The notes: generated by a model not told the origin, from the letters alone. DNA of 64,000 bases from Pseudomonas paracarnis (GCF_904063055.1 NZ_CAJFCN010000003.1:434001-498000), one strand, 5' to 3'. Positions 16,579 through 26,436 are shown, numbered from the stretch's first letter. Numbers and translations are program-made.

Positions 16579-16726
16579 CTGGCGCGACAGAGAAGGAGCC
16601 TGGGTGCGCGGGTTTGGGTTGCGCAGCCAGGTTTGACGTATCCGGAAATCTTGCAGGAGGTCAGCGCAATAACGGGTAGGTTCGGCGCATACTCATGCTC
16701 TCAAACCCTTCAGGAAGAGCCTTGCG

Positions 16727-17680
16727 ATGCCCACCACTGTTCTGGTCCTGGTTGAAACCATCAACGAATACCTGCAAATCATCGAGAGCAACGACTTTCA
16801 TGTGATCCTGGCGCCGACGCCTACTGAACGCGCCCAAGCAATCAAGACCCATGGGGGGCAGATTCAGGCCGTGCTGACCCGCGGGCCGCTTGGGCTGTAT
16901 GCCGAAGAGATCGCCGCGTTGCCATTACTGGAGATCATCTGCGTGATTGGCGCCGGCTACGAACATGTGGACCTGCAAGCGGCAAGCAACCGCGGGATAG
17001 TGGTGACTAACGGTGCCGGCGTGAACGCACCCTCGGTGGCTGATCACGCCATGGCGTTGCTGTTGTCACTGGTGCGCGGGATTCCTCAGACCGACGCCGC
17101 TGTTCGCCGCAGCGAGTGGCCGAAGGTCATGCGCCCTTCCCTGGCCGGCAAACAACTGGGCATTCTCGGGCTGGGGGCCGTGGGCATGGAAATCGCCAAG
17201 CGCGCCGCCCTCGGGTTTGGCATGGAAGTGAGCTATCACAACCGCCAACCTCGCGATGACGTGGATTACACCTACTGCTCAACGGCCGTCGAACTGGCGC
17301 GCACTTCGGACTTCCTGATCCTGGCCACGCCCGGTGGGGCCGGCACTCGCCATCTGATCGATAAACATGCGCTGGATGCGTTGGGGCCCAATGGCTATCT
17401 GGTGAACATCGGCCGCGGCAGCGTAGTGGTGACCGCCGACCTGGTCGCCGCGCTGGAGCAGCGCCGCATCGGCGGCGCCGCGCTGGACGTGTTTGACGAT
17501 GAGCCTGCAGTGCCCGATGCCCTCAAGCGCCTGAGCAATACCGTGCTGACGTCCCACGTGGCCGGCCTGTCCCCGGAAGCGGCCCATGACACGGTGCAGC
17601 GCGTCGCTGATAACCTGGTGGAATACTTTGCCGGCCGCCCCGTGCTTACACCGGTGGCCTTGCCAGCGCCTGCAAAATGA
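16727..17680 (+). CDS. D-2-hydroxyacid dehydrogenase
   Basis: A 317-residue NAD(P)H-dependent enzyme of the D-isomer-specific 2-hydroxyacid dehydrogenase family, probably a glyoxylate/hydroxypyruvate reductase. The Rossmann motif GLGAVGMEIA is present. The catalytic triad is visible as Arg in NIGRGSVV, Glu in DDEPAVP and His in LTSHVAG. AGGAAG precedes the ATG. It stands alone between a secreted-protein gene and the phosphotransferase pair. The substrate is not assignable from sequence. Confidence 0.85.
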   Translation: MPTTVLVLVETINEYLQIIESNDFHVILAPTPTERAQAIKTHGGQIQAVLTRGPLGLYAEEIAALPLLEIICVIGAGYEHVDLQAASNRGIVVTNGAGVNAPSVADHAMALLLSLVRGIPQTDAAVRRSEWPKVMRPSLAGKQLGILGLGAVGMEIAKRAALGFGMEVSYHNRQPRDDVDYTYCSTAVELARTSDFLILATPGGAGTRHLIDKHALDALGPNGYLVNIGRGSVVVTADLVAALEQRRIGGAALDVFDDEPAVPDALKRLSNTVLTSHVAGLSPEAAHDTVQRVADNLVEYFAGRPVLTPVALPAPAK

Positions 17681-17809
17681 CCGATCAGGCACGCTGATCA
17701 CCCTTCAACACGCTAACCTATTAAGCCGCCCCGGCCTTGTCGCTGGGCGGCTGTGCGCATTAGATTAGGAAATAGTCCAAGGCCTTTAGAATAAGCAGAA
17801 GGGATAAGC

Positions 17810-18877
17810 ATGGCGCTGAACGACCAATCGACCCAGATTCGCCCAGGCGAAGAACTTGATGCCAGCCTGATCGATCCCTACCTCAAAGCTCATATTCCGG
17901 GCCTGAGCGGTACCGTCAAAATCAGCCAGTTCCCTGGTGGCGCGTCGAACCTGACTTACCTGCTGGAATACCCCGACCAGGAATTTGTTCTGCGTCGCCC
18001 GCCGTTTGGTCACAAAGCCAAGTCTGCCCACGACATGGGCCGCGAATACCGCATTCTCAACCAGCTCAAAGATGGCTTTCCGTACTGCCCCAAGGCTTAT
18101 GTGCACTGCACCGATGAATCGGTGATCGGCGCCGAGTTCTATGTGATGGAGCGCGTCAACGGCATCATCCTGCGCTCCGACCTGCCGGCTGAGCTGGGCC
18201 TGGACGCCACCCGCACCGAGGCCTTGTGCAAGAGCTTTATCGACAAATTCGTCGAACTGCACCAGGTCGACTACCACGCCTGCGGCCTGGCCGACCTGGG
18301 CAAGCCCGAAGGCTACGTGGCGCGGCAGATTCGCGGCTGGGGCGAACGCTATGAAAAAGCCCTGACGCCCGATGCGCCAAAATGGGAGGCGGTACGCGCC
18401 TGGCTCAACGACAAGATGCCTGCCGATCACTCCACCTCCAGCATCGTGCACAACGACTACCGCTTTGACAACGTGATCCTCGACCCGCACAACCCGATGC
18501 AGATCATCGGTGTGCTGGACTGGGAGCTGACCACCCTGGGCGACCCGTTGATGGACCTGGGCAACACCCTCGCCTACTGGATCGAGGCCGCGGACCCGGC
18601 GCCGGTGCAACTGATGCGCCGCCAGCCGAGCAACGCCCCCGGTATGCTCACCCGCCGCCAGTTTGTCGACTACTACGCCGAGCGCTCCGGCATCAAGATC
18701 GACAATTTCGATTTCTATTACACCTACGGCCTGTTCCGCCTGGCCGGGATTGTGCAGCAGATCTACTACCGCTTCTTCCATGGCCAGACCCAGGACAAAC
18801 GCTTCGCGCAGTTCATCCACATGAACAAACTGCTGGAGCAGATGAGCCTGAATGTCATCGGCAAATCAGCGCTCTGA
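17810..18877 (+). CDS. Phosphotransferase-family protein (ACAD10/APH-like)
   Basis: A 355-residue aminoglycoside-phosphotransferase-fold kinase. The glycine-rich start (FPGGASNLTYLL), the catalytic HNDYRFDNVI (HxDxxxxN) and the metal-binding DWE are all present. Members of this subgroup resemble the kinase part of mammalian ACAD10, which phosphorylates 4-hydroxyacyl-CoA in hydroxy-acid catabolism. The following SDR gene begins 21 bp after its stop, the usual partner arrangement in pseudomonads, so a lipid or hydroxyacid role is more likely than antibiotic resistance. AGAAGGGA precedes the ATG. Confidence 0.78.
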   Translation: MALNDQSTQIRPGEELDASLIDPYLKAHIPGLSGTVKISQFPGGASNLTYLLEYPDQEFVLRRPPFGHKAKSAHDMGREYRILNQLKDGFPYCPKAYVHCTDESVIGAEFYVMERVNGIILRSDLPAELGLDATRTEALCKSFIDKFVELHQVDYHACGLADLGKPEGYVARQIRGWGERYEKALTPDAPKWEAVRAWLNDKMPADHSTSSIVHNDYRFDNVILDPHNPMQIIGVLDWELTTLGDPLMDLGNTLAYWIEAADPAPVQLMRRQPSNAPGMLTRRQFVDYYAERSGIKIDNFDFYYTYGLFRLAGIVQQIYYRFFHGQTQDKRFAQFIHMNKLLEQMSLNVIGKSAL

Positions 18878-18898
18878 GTGCAACTACAAGGAACCCTC

Positions 18899-19666
18899 AT
18901 GTCCAAGACCAACCTGTTCGACCTCGATGGCAAGATTGCGTTTGTTTCCGGCGCCAGCCGTGGCATCGGTGAAGCCATCGCCAAGTTGCTGGCCCAGCAA
19001 GGCGCCCATGTGATTGTCTCCAGCCGTAAGCTGGAGGGTTGCCAGCACGTGGCCGATGCGATCATCGCCGAGGGCGGCAAAGCCACGGCCATTGCCTGCC
19101 ATATTGGTGAAATGGAACAGATCACCCAGGTGTTCGCCGGCATTCGTGAACAGTTCGGCCGCCTGGATATCCTGGTCAACAACGCCGCCACCAACCCGCA
19201 GTTCTGTAATGTACTGGACACCGACCTGGGCGCATTCCAGAAGACCGTTGACGTGAATATCCGTGGTTACTTCTTCATGTCGGTGGAAGCCGGCAAGCTG
19301 ATGCGCGAGAACGGCGGCGGCAGCATCATCAACGTGGCCTCGATCAACGGCATCTCGCCGGGCGTGTTCCAGGGCATCTACTCGGTAACCAAGGCCGCCG
19401 TGATCAACATGACCAAGGTGTTTGCCAAGGAATGTGCGGCCTTTGGAATCCGTTGCAACGCGCTGCTGCCGGGCCTGACCGATACCAAGTTTGCCTCGGC
19501 GCTGGTCAAGAATGATTCCATCCTGAAAATGGCCCTGGCCCAGATCCCGCTCAAGCGCGTGGCCGACCCCAGCGAAATGGCTGGCGCGGTGCTGTACCTG
19601 GCCAGTGATGCGTCGAGCTATACCACTGGGGTTTCGCTGAATGTGGACGGTGGTTTCTTGTCCTGA
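18899..19666 (+). CDS. SDR-family oxidoreductase
   Basis: A 255-residue short-chain dehydrogenase. The TGxxxGxG-type cofactor loop is GASRGIGEA, followed by the NNAATNPQ variant of the NNAG block. The catalytic Ser (NVASINGIS) and YxxxK (YSVTK) are present, and the C terminus ends TTGVSLNVDGGFLS. The ATG at 18899 is chosen because AAGGA precedes it. It is coupled to the phosphotransferase gene. Its substrate is unknown, though the pairing suggests oxidation of a hydroxyacyl intermediate. Confidence 0.85.
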   Translation: MSKTNLFDLDGKIAFVSGASRGIGEAIAKLLAQQGAHVIVSSRKLEGCQHVADAIIAEGGKATAIACHIGEMEQITQVFAGIREQFGRLDILVNNAATNPQFCNVLDTDLGAFQKTVDVNIRGYFFMSVEAGKLMRENGGGSIINVASINGISPGVFQGIYSVTKAAVINMTKVFAKECAAFGIRCNALLPGLTDTKFASALVKNDSILKMALAQIPLKRVADPSEMAGAVLYLASDASSYTTGVSLNVDGGFLS

Positions 19667-19685
19667 CGCCCCAGGCGCCATCGGT

Positions 19686-19710
19686 GGCAGACGGGGCTGA
19701 GCCGTCTGCC
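19686..19710. terminator. Hairpin between convergent SDR and toxin-locus genes
   Basis: A perfect 9-bp stem (19686-19694 with 19702-19710) with a 7-base loop lies between two convergent stop codons. Neither side has a T tract, so it may be a barrier to readthrough or an mRNA-stabilising hairpin rather than a classical terminator. Confidence 0.5.
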
Positions 19711-19717
19711 ATCAGAC

Positions 19718-21448
19718 TCAGACTCGCACGCCGCTCATATCGATCTTGAATAGCACCAGTTTGCCGTCTGGCAGGGTCGCGCCAATCACCTTGAACAGCC
19801 GCTGACGGTCCAGCGCATCCGCTACCTGTTGCCTGGCCCCTGGATCACTGCGGTCCAACTTCTTCAACACGCGTCTAACCCAGCCATCCTCCATCTGGAA
19901 ATGCTCATAGACCCTCTGCATGCTGACATTGCGCGGTTTGGCATGCTTGACCTCAAGCACGTAGACATCGCCCGCGGGCCCTTTGAACACCAGATCGAAA
20001 CCGTTTTGACCGCCACCGTAGGTTCCACCAGGGATGATTTGATAGCCATCATTGACCAGTAGTGCGCGGTACATCTTCTCATTGGCAAGCCCACGGCCCT
20101 TTGCATCCTGAATACTCAGCGTCTTCCAATGATCAAACAACGCTATTTCATCCGCGCGCCTTTGCCGATGGGGATAATGAAACTGGTCGTTGGCGGCCAC
20201 TGCGTCGACATTGAACGAGCCCTCACGGCGTACCGCAACGGTGGCCATGCCTTGAAACGGATCAAACTGCACAATGCCCATGGGTAGAGCGAGGCCGTCG
20301 GCCTTGGCCTGTATCCCCTGTAACAGCCGACCATAGGGATAACCATGGGTCCAGATGTGCGTATCAATCTTGCGATTTTGCAGGTGCGCGGGTGCATTGC
20401 GGATAGCCGGGTTATCGAATGCAATCATCTGCCGCGCATACTGGCGCATGTAGCAGTACGTTTGCCTGTCCTGCGTCGACATCACGCCCTGGCTCATATC
20501 ACTGGTAACAGTGGTGTAGCCCAGAACCTTGCGGGCCGCGCGAATGATGGCGCCGATGCTGCCCAAGCGCATCTCGGGCACCCACGAAGCACGGCTGCCA
20601 CCGGTATCCAGGTAAACACCCGGCGCATGGCTGTGTGCATTGGGAATCATCTGGTATTTATTTCTCGTGCTATCAAGATCGACGCGAACCACTACGCCCC
20701 CCACCTCCAGATAGCTGGCGATTGAGTCACCAGAGATCTGAATGATGCCGTCTTCGGTGATGGCCCCGCTTTGCTGCCACACCCCACGCGCGTCAGGTAC
20801 GTAAAGTTTGTTATCGCCCGCTTTGAAGGACGCCAACGAGAACCGGGCATCGCCGTAGTAGCTCTGCCCGGCCATGACGTACTGTCTTTTCCCCTGGATA
20901 GCCGGCCCCGTCGTTGCGCCCCCACCTCGTGCATCGTAAAGCTGCAGATCCAACCGTGGATCCCGCGGCACGGGGGCGGCCATCGGCATCGACACCGGTG
21001 CACTGGCATGAGCCGCCGTCGTCACGCCGGTCCAGGTCCAAGTGCCCCCCACTCTGCTGACAGCAGATGGGCTGGCCGCCAGTTGATGAGCCAAGCGCGG
21101 GTGATAAGTGCCGCTGGCCGGGTGATAGTCCACTTGCACTGTCTGCCCGGTATCCAGATCAATGTAACTGCGGCCGGCAGCCTGACGAACACCCTCGGCA
21201 TTTGCGGGCCCAAGCGCATCGCCCGTTACCCACACTGCCTGCGGCGGCAGCGGCCCAGGCAGATCCAGCGCACTTATGTGCGCGACCCCAAGCGCGTCGC
21301 CGTGCCCGGTGCGCTGCACGCCTTGACTCACAGGTTGAAGGGAAGGAACCAGACGGCCATAGTCCCTGACCATGACGGTGTCGGCACCCAAGCCGATACG
21401 TGAGGGTGATACATGCGCGGTCCTGGGTGATTGAGGTTTTTGCTGCAT
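19718..21448 (-). CDS. Toxin-like protein with C-terminal PD-(D/E)XK-like nuclease domain
   Basis: A 576-residue protein without signal peptide or membrane helices. The first 340 residues contain beta-rich segments (YIDLDTGQTVQVDYHP, KLYVPDARGVWQQS, VGGVVVRVDLDSTRNKYQM) like the spacer modules of large pseudomonad toxins. The last 140 residues show a nuclease arrangement: Glu457 in the NEKMYRALL helix, the GYQIIPGG strand, Asp485 in NGFDLVF and Glu499-x-Lys501 in LEVKHAK. AAGGGA precedes the ATG. It lies 24 bp behind the pore/RTX-like gene, so the two form an operon. No immunity-type gene follows. The nuclease call rests on motif spacing only. Confidence 0.55.
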   Translation of the reverse strand: MQQKPQSPRTAHVSPSRIGLGADTVMVRDYGRLVPSLQPVSQGVQRTGHGDALGVAHISALDLPGPLPPQAVWVTGDALGPANAEGVRQAAGRSYIDLDTGQTVQVDYHPASGTYHPRLAHQLAASPSAVSRVGGTWTWTGVTTAAHASAPVSMPMAAPVPRDPRLDLQLYDARGGGATTGPAIQGKRQYVMAGQSYYGDARFSLASFKAGDNKLYVPDARGVWQQSGAITEDGIIQISGDSIASYLEVGGVVVRVDLDSTRNKYQMIPNAHSHAPGVYLDTGGSRASWVPEMRLGSIGAIIRAARKVLGYTTVTSDMSQGVMSTQDRQTYCYMRQYARQMIAFDNPAIRNAPAHLQNRKIDTHIWTHGYPYGRLLQGIQAKADGLALPMGIVQFDPFQGMATVAVRREGSFNVDAVAANDQFHYPHRQRRADEIALFDHWKTLSIQDAKGRGLANEKMYRALLVNDGYQIIPGGTYGGGQNGFDLVFKGPAGDVYVLEVKHAKPRNVSMQRVYEHFQMEDGWVRRVLKKLDRSDPGARQQVADALDRQRLFKVIGATLPDGKLVLFKIDMSGVRV

Positions 21449-21472
21449 AAAAAATCCCTTTTCAATGATCTA

Positions 21473-24400
21473 TCAAACTGAATCGGCACCGATAAACCGC
21501 AGTTGCGCAGACGTCACAGTGCGCTGGGGATCAGCGTCCGCTCCCCAGCAATCGCGACCTGCATCGTAATGAATACCTGACACCGTACCGTCCTCCAGCT
21601 CAAGGCCGACGATACGCAACTGACGCACCATCACGGTCGTCCACTGGCGAGAACGGCGCAGCGCACCCAGTACCTCATCGATGCTCGAATAACGGCAAGC
21701 ATCCAGTTGCACGAGGCAGATCGCGCCCAGGTCCTGGCGAATGTCGTACTGCTCGCCCTGCAGGGTGTGTACGCTGACCTGTTCCAGCGGTATCGAAGGG
21801 TCTGTCACGGGAGGCAGCAACACTGTCACGCTGCCAATGGTCAACGTGTCGTTGATCAGGGCGATATGCGCCCGCTCAATCAACTCGCCAAGACCGGCGG
21901 TATTGATCCGCCAGAACGACGCGTCCGCCGTTTTGGCCAACGCCCCCGGCGTGGACAGGGCAATCGTTGAGCCTGCGCTGGGCACGACCTCGTAGGTCGA
22001 TGAGCGCCCCATCAGCGCATAAGGCCTCTGGTAATGGGGCGGTACAGGAATAACGACTTTCTGTTGCACCGATTGCAACCAGATGCCCTTGGCGCTGTGC
22101 GGTCGAAAAAACCCGTGCACGCCGGGCTTTTCTATCAAGGCAGAGCTGCCGTCGAAGGTCTTGAACCCGGGCGAGGCACGGTCTTGGATATAGGATTGCT
22201 GGGCCGCCTGCACGCGGTATGAGACGCCGTCATTCATGACCAGCACGAATCGGCAGTCCAGCGTCAAAGCCACCGCGATGATGTTTGAGGTCACGTTGGT
22301 GCGCGCCGAAGAACGATCGCTGGCATAGTGGGCGAGGACCAATTGGCTGCCGTCGATGAACCTGATGGTCAATCTCACGTCGCTGTAGGTCAGCGAATCG
22401 AAGTGTCCCCTCCTGCGCAGGGTCACGCGGTAATGGGCCAAGGCCTGGAGAATCTCCCGCGACGAATAGTCCACGTACAGCACGCACGCGGTGGTGTCGC
22501 CCTTGAGGCGAACATCGAGCACCTTTGCACCTGGCCCGCGTTCGACGAACCCACGCGTAGAACGCCCATGGGGCACCACGAACGTGCCAGCGCCCAACAC
22601 CTTGTCCAGGCTGACGTCCTGGCCGCCCGCTCTCACGGCAACGGTGACGTTAGTGTCCTCGCTGCCCATCAACACCGGTTCAAGGATCGGCTCAAGCGTA
22701 TAGCCGTCCTCCGTGAGAAACAGCAGGTTGTGCTTGTTCAAGCGGCGCTGCTCATCACTGGACGTATAGAGCTGCTCAAGCTTGATGACTTGCTCCGGCA
22801 GTTCGCCGTCCACGCCCCTCCACGCCACGATGACCAGCGCACAGCCCTGGATACGCCAACTGCTGATAGACGCCAACGGCCAGCGCATCTCAATCACAGA
22901 GCCCTCGGCCCAGTCCTGCTCATGCAATGTCACCGCGCCAGGGTTGCTGGCAATCACATAACGATCCTTGCCCGCCCCACCGTCCACCCAGGCGCCAGCG
23001 CCCAGCACAATCACTGTATCGTTGCCCTCTGCGGCTTCAATCCGATCGTTGTGACCGGCGGCGACCAGGGTATTGGCCTGTGCTGAACCCTTGAGATGGT
23101 TGGCAAGCCCGGTTGGGGTGTAGATATTTTCTATCGAGTCCAGGCTGATCGAAGGATAAGGCGGCGACTTGTCGATATCCTTGCGCCGCACCACAGTGCC
23201 CGCCTGCAGGTCGATGGCATAACCTGCCGTCCCGTCCTCATAAATTGTCGAGTTGGCCAGGTAAAGCGTATCGCTGCCCTCCTCGCCACGCAGCTCGCTG
23301 GCCGGGCTATTCGCATCGGTTTCGTCCAGTATGGCCGTCGGCATGTCATACCTGAACAGGTCGTTCTTGGCGCCCCCGGTGAGCTGCTTGTGGCCTTCAC
23401 CGAAGCGGAAAATGTTCGGGTTGCCAGTCGAACCTTTGACCTTGTCATTACCTCCCCCCAGTTGCCAGAGCACAGCCGCATCCACGGCAGTACTGTCAAA
23501 CACCGCACCCGGCAGACGGTCAACCGGGGTATTGGACGCATCGACTTCATCATCTTGGTCAATCACCGTGGGCTCTGTGGTATCGATGTACGGATCTTCA
23601 CCCTCGGCCTCGTTCCAGCGGCGCTTCCAATGGCGGACTGGCCTCAACCGCACCTCAAACCCGCCATTGACCACCGCCTGCACGGTGCCTTTGAGCGCGC
23701 CTTTAAGCCAGGCATCGGCCTGCTCCTCCAGTTGCTGCGCATACTGTTGTTCCATCCGGGCCACGACGTACCGATCGCGTATGGCCCTCTCCTGCTCCTT
23801 GCCTTGAAAGGCCAACCAGCCCGCGTGCAGGCGCTCGAAGATACTCAGTTCGATGTAATCATCAATGTCATCCACCTGACGAACCGCAGCATAGAGTTGC
23901 GTGCCAAAGATCAGTACGGCAGCGGCGGCAATGCCCAGCGGGCCGGCCACGCTGAACCCGGCCAACGCAGCGGCACTCAGGGCCACAGCCACGCTGGCGC
24001 TCACAATACTGAAGCCGGCATTGACGTAATGGTCCATGGCTTCCTTGCCGGTACTCTTCGCTGCCTTGGCGAACGACTCCTTGGCATTGAGATAATCAAA
24101 GGGCAACGTCAGCACCAACGCAAACAGGCTGGCCCCCCGTCGCAGGGCCTGGCCAAGGCAACTGGTGCTGAAACCTGCAAATACCTTGCGACCGTTTTCC
24201 AGCAGCCGTCTGCCGAGTTTTTCCAGCGCCAGCTCCAGTGCAGCCCCTGTGAGGTTGGCCAATAACTCAGCGCCGGTGACCACCGACCTATTGATGTCGC
24301 CAGTTTTGATCGCCTCGGCCAAGGCGCTGATTGCGCTGTAATACCCGTAAGCTGCAAGCCCCGCGCCCATGACCGCCAGGCTTCGGCTTTTCTTCGGCTC

Positions 24401-24841
24401 GACCCAGCGAGGCATTCCCTCCAACTGCGCCGCTTGGTTGAGATTGGTTTTCTGTACTGAACGCAACAGGTTATCGAGCTTGCCGACTGCACCAGGATGT
24501 TCGTCTCCCGGCTTCGCCAACAGCAGAGGTGGTGCCTGTAGCGAACGCAATGCCGCGAACTCGAATAACAGCGCGGCACTGTTGTCACTGACCGAGTCAT
24601 TCCTGCGCAGACACCGATGCAGTCTGGATGCCGAGAATCGGATCGCATCAAGCAGCGTCTGGTCTGCTTCGCGTACCGCCAGGTGATGGGCCTTTACCGG
24701 TTTTCCCGCCATGTAGGCCCCCATGGCGGCAAGGTCTCTACGCTGCACAGTCAGCTCGCCCACAACCAATGGCCCCAGGCTCTGATCCAGGGCAAGCAAT
24801 GCTGCTTGCCTTTTTTTCGCAGGTGTTTCGATTGTCGCCAT
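21473..24841 (-). CDS. Large toxin-like protein with pore-forming-like segment and RTX-like repeats
   Basis: A 1122-residue protein with a strong GGGAGG ribosome site. Residues 1-150 are helical and soluble. Residues 155-175 and 277-320 are long hydrophobic stretches flanked by a conserved-looking block, VDDIDDYIELSIFERLHAGW, resembling the TcdA/TcdB-type pore domain found in Mcf/FitD insect toxins. Glycine/aspartate repeats follow: GGGNDKVKG (462-470), TGGAKNDLFRY and ELRGEEGSDTLYL, and a second set near 577-625 (GNDTVIV, GGAGKDRYVI). The rest is beta-rich. No type I exporter is nearby. With the downstream nuclease-like gene it may be the delivery half of a split toxin (inference). Confidence 0.55.
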   Translation of the reverse strand: MATIETPAKKRQAALLALDQSLGPLVVGELTVQRRDLAAMGAYMAGKPVKAHHLAVREADQTLLDAIRFSASRLHRCLRRNDSVSDNSAALLFEFAALRSLQAPPLLLAKPGDEHPGAVGKLDNLLRSVQKTNLNQAAQLEGMPRWVEPKKSRSLAVMGAGLAAYGYYSAISALAEAIKTGDINRSVVTGAELLANLTGAALELALEKLGRRLLENGRKVFAGFSTSCLGQALRRGASLFALVLTLPFDYLNAKESFAKAAKSTGKEAMDHYVNAGFSIVSASVAVALSAAALAGFSVAGPLGIAAAAVLIFGTQLYAAVRQVDDIDDYIELSIFERLHAGWLAFQGKEQERAIRDRYVVARMEQQYAQQLEEQADAWLKGALKGTVQAVVNGGFEVRLRPVRHWKRRWNEAEGEDPYIDTTEPTVIDQDDEVDASNTPVDRLPGAVFDSTAVDAAVLWQLGGGNDKVKGSTGNPNIFRFGEGHKQLTGGAKNDLFRYDMPTAILDETDANSPASELRGEEGSDTLYLANSTIYEDGTAGYAIDLQAGTVVRRKDIDKSPPYPSISLDSIENIYTPTGLANHLKGSAQANTLVAAGHNDRIEAAEGNDTVIVLGAGAWVDGGAGKDRYVIASNPGAVTLHEQDWAEGSVIEMRWPLASISSWRIQGCALVIVAWRGVDGELPEQVIKLEQLYTSSDEQRRLNKHNLLFLTEDGYTLEPILEPVLMGSEDTNVTVAVRAGGQDVSLDKVLGAGTFVVPHGRSTRGFVERGPGAKVLDVRLKGDTTACVLYVDYSSREILQALAHYRVTLRRRGHFDSLTYSDVRLTIRFIDGSQLVLAHYASDRSSARTNVTSNIIAVALTLDCRFVLVMNDGVSYRVQAAQQSYIQDRASPGFKTFDGSSALIEKPGVHGFFRPHSAKGIWLQSVQQKVVIPVPPHYQRPYALMGRSSTYEVVPSAGSTIALSTPGALAKTADASFWRINTAGLGELIERAHIALINDTLTIGSVTVLLPPVTDPSIPLEQVSVHTLQGEQYDIRQDLGAICLVQLDACRYSSIDEVLGALRRSRQWTTVMVRQLRIVGLELEDGTVSGIHYDAGRDCWGADADPQRTVTSAQLRFIGADSV

Positions 24842-25002
24842 GCGTCCGCCTCCCTATGCCACGACGTAAACAGGGATAGTGGCGGCCAACAGGACCCAGG
24901 CAACGGTAGATGCTTATGCGTACCGGCAATTGACGCACAGATAGTTTGAGCCCATAGCGCAAGCGAGTAATCTTGGCGCGGAGTGAAGCCTTGGGATGAA
25001 AC

Positions 25003-26436
25003 ATGGAACTGCACGTGGTAATCAATGGCCGCAAGGACCTGGCCGAACAGCTCTACCAGCAGTTGCGCGAAGCCATCGCCACCGGGCGGCTGTCGGCAGG
25101 CGCACAGCTGCCCCCCAGCCGACTGCTCGCCGAACAACTGGGCATCTCGCGCAAGACCGTGTCGGACACCTACGCCACCTTGACCTACGAGGGCCTGCTG
25201 ATTGGCAAGATCGGCCGCGGTACTTTCGTCAATGCCTGGGCGCCACAGCCCGACCGCGTGCAAACCGCCACCGACCTGGCGTGTGCCGCCAACCTGGGCA
25301 AATGGGCGGCACTGCCCTCACCCATGGGCCACCCCGCCCGCGAGGAGATCCTGCGCTACGAATTTATCGGTGGCGCGACGACACGCCACCAATTCCCACA
25401 GGATGAATGGCGGCGTTGCACCCAGGATGCGTTGCGTCGCATCGCCCAGAACAGTGGTTTTTACAGCCAGCCAGAAGGCGTGCCCGCCCTGCGCGATGCC
25501 ATCGCCGGGCATATCGCGTTTTCCCGCGGGGTCAAATGCAGCGCCCGCGATATCGTAGTCACCAACGGCGCACAGCAGGCGCTGGACCTGCTTGCCCGCG
25601 TGGTGCTTGAACCCGGCAGCCTGGTCGCGATGGAAGACCCCGGCTATAGCCCCGCACGCCAATTGTTCGTCGCGATGGGCGCCCGCGTCGCCAGTGTTGC
25701 CGTCGACGAACAGGGCCTGCAGGTCGACCAGATCCCGGATGGCACGCGCCTGATCTATGTGACGCCGTCCCACCAGTTCCCCCTCGGCATGCCCATGAGC
25801 CAGGCGCGGCGCGAGGCCCTGCTGGACCGCGCCATTGCGCTCGGCGCGATCATCATCGAAGACGATTACGACAGCGAATTCCGCTACGAAGGCCGCCCCA
25901 CCGACTCCCTGCAAAGCATGGATACCCGAGGCGTGGTCACCTACGTCGGCACCTTTTCCAAAACCCTGTCGCCGGAGTTGCGCCTGGGCTACGCGGTGCT
26001 GCCGCCGGCCATTTATGGTGCGGTGCTCAAGGCCAAGCAATTGACCGACCAGCACAGCGCTACCTTGCCGCAGTGGGCACTGGCCAAGTTCATCAGCGAA
26101 GGCTACCTGCTCAAGCATATTCGCCGCTGTCACGGGGTCTATGCGGGGCGTTGCGAACGCATCCTGCAGCGTCTGGCGGGCGATCTGTCGCCGTGGTTCG
26201 AGGCAGTACCGACGGTGGCGGGCTTTCACCTGGCGGCCCTGTGCAAGGTGCCGGTGAATATTCCATTGCTGATGGAACGGGCGCGCCAGGTTGAGGTGGG
26301 TTTATATCCCTTGGACGTGTTTTTTCACGACAAACCGGTGCGCTCGGGGCTGATTCTGGGGTTCGGCGCCATCGAGACCCTGGACATCGACCCGGCGCTG
26401 GACAAGGTGCGGGATATTCTGCTGCAGATTGGCTAG
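25003..26436 (+). CDS. MocR-type transcriptional regulator (GntR HTH plus aminotransferase-like domain)
   Basis: A 477-residue fusion. The N-terminal winged helix (about 12-75, LYQQLREAIATGRLSAGAQ and LAEQLGISRKTVSDTYATL) is joined to a fold-type I PLP-binding domain. In that domain TPSHQFPLG and the IEDDYDSEFRY and FSKTLSPELRLGY blocks supply the PLP aspartate and the Schiff-base lysine. Such proteins sense PLP or amino-group substrates. It is divergent from the toxin-like operon across 161 bp, so it may control itself, the toxin operon or the cupin gene. None of these is demonstrated. Confidence 0.88.
   Translation: MELHVVINGRKDLAEQLYQQLREAIATGRLSAGAQLPPSRLLAEQLGISRKTVSDTYATLTYEGLLIGKIGRGTFVNAWAPQPDRVQTATDLACAANLGKWAALPSPMGHPAREEILRYEFIGGATTRHQFPQDEWRRCTQDALRRIAQNSGFYSQPEGVPALRDAIAGHIAFSRGVKCSARDIVVTNGAQQALDLLARVVLEPGSLVAMEDPGYSPARQLFVAMGARVASVAVDEQGLQVDQIPDGTRLIYVTPSHQFPLGMPMSQARREALLDRAIALGAIIIEDDYDSEFRYEGRPTDSLQSMDTRGVVTYVGTFSKTLSPELRLGYAVLPPAIYGAVLKAKQLTDQHSATLPQWALAKFISEGYLLKHIRRCHGVYAGRCERILQRLAGDLSPWFEAVPTVAGFHLAALCKVPVNIPLLMERARQVEVGLYPLDVFFHDKPVRSGLILGFGAIETLDIDPALDKVRDILLQIG

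Noticed and set aside
17810..18877. Aminoglycoside resistance kinase
   Set aside because: The fold matches, but the pairing with an SDR and the ACAD10-like sequence point to acyl or hydroxyacid metabolism.
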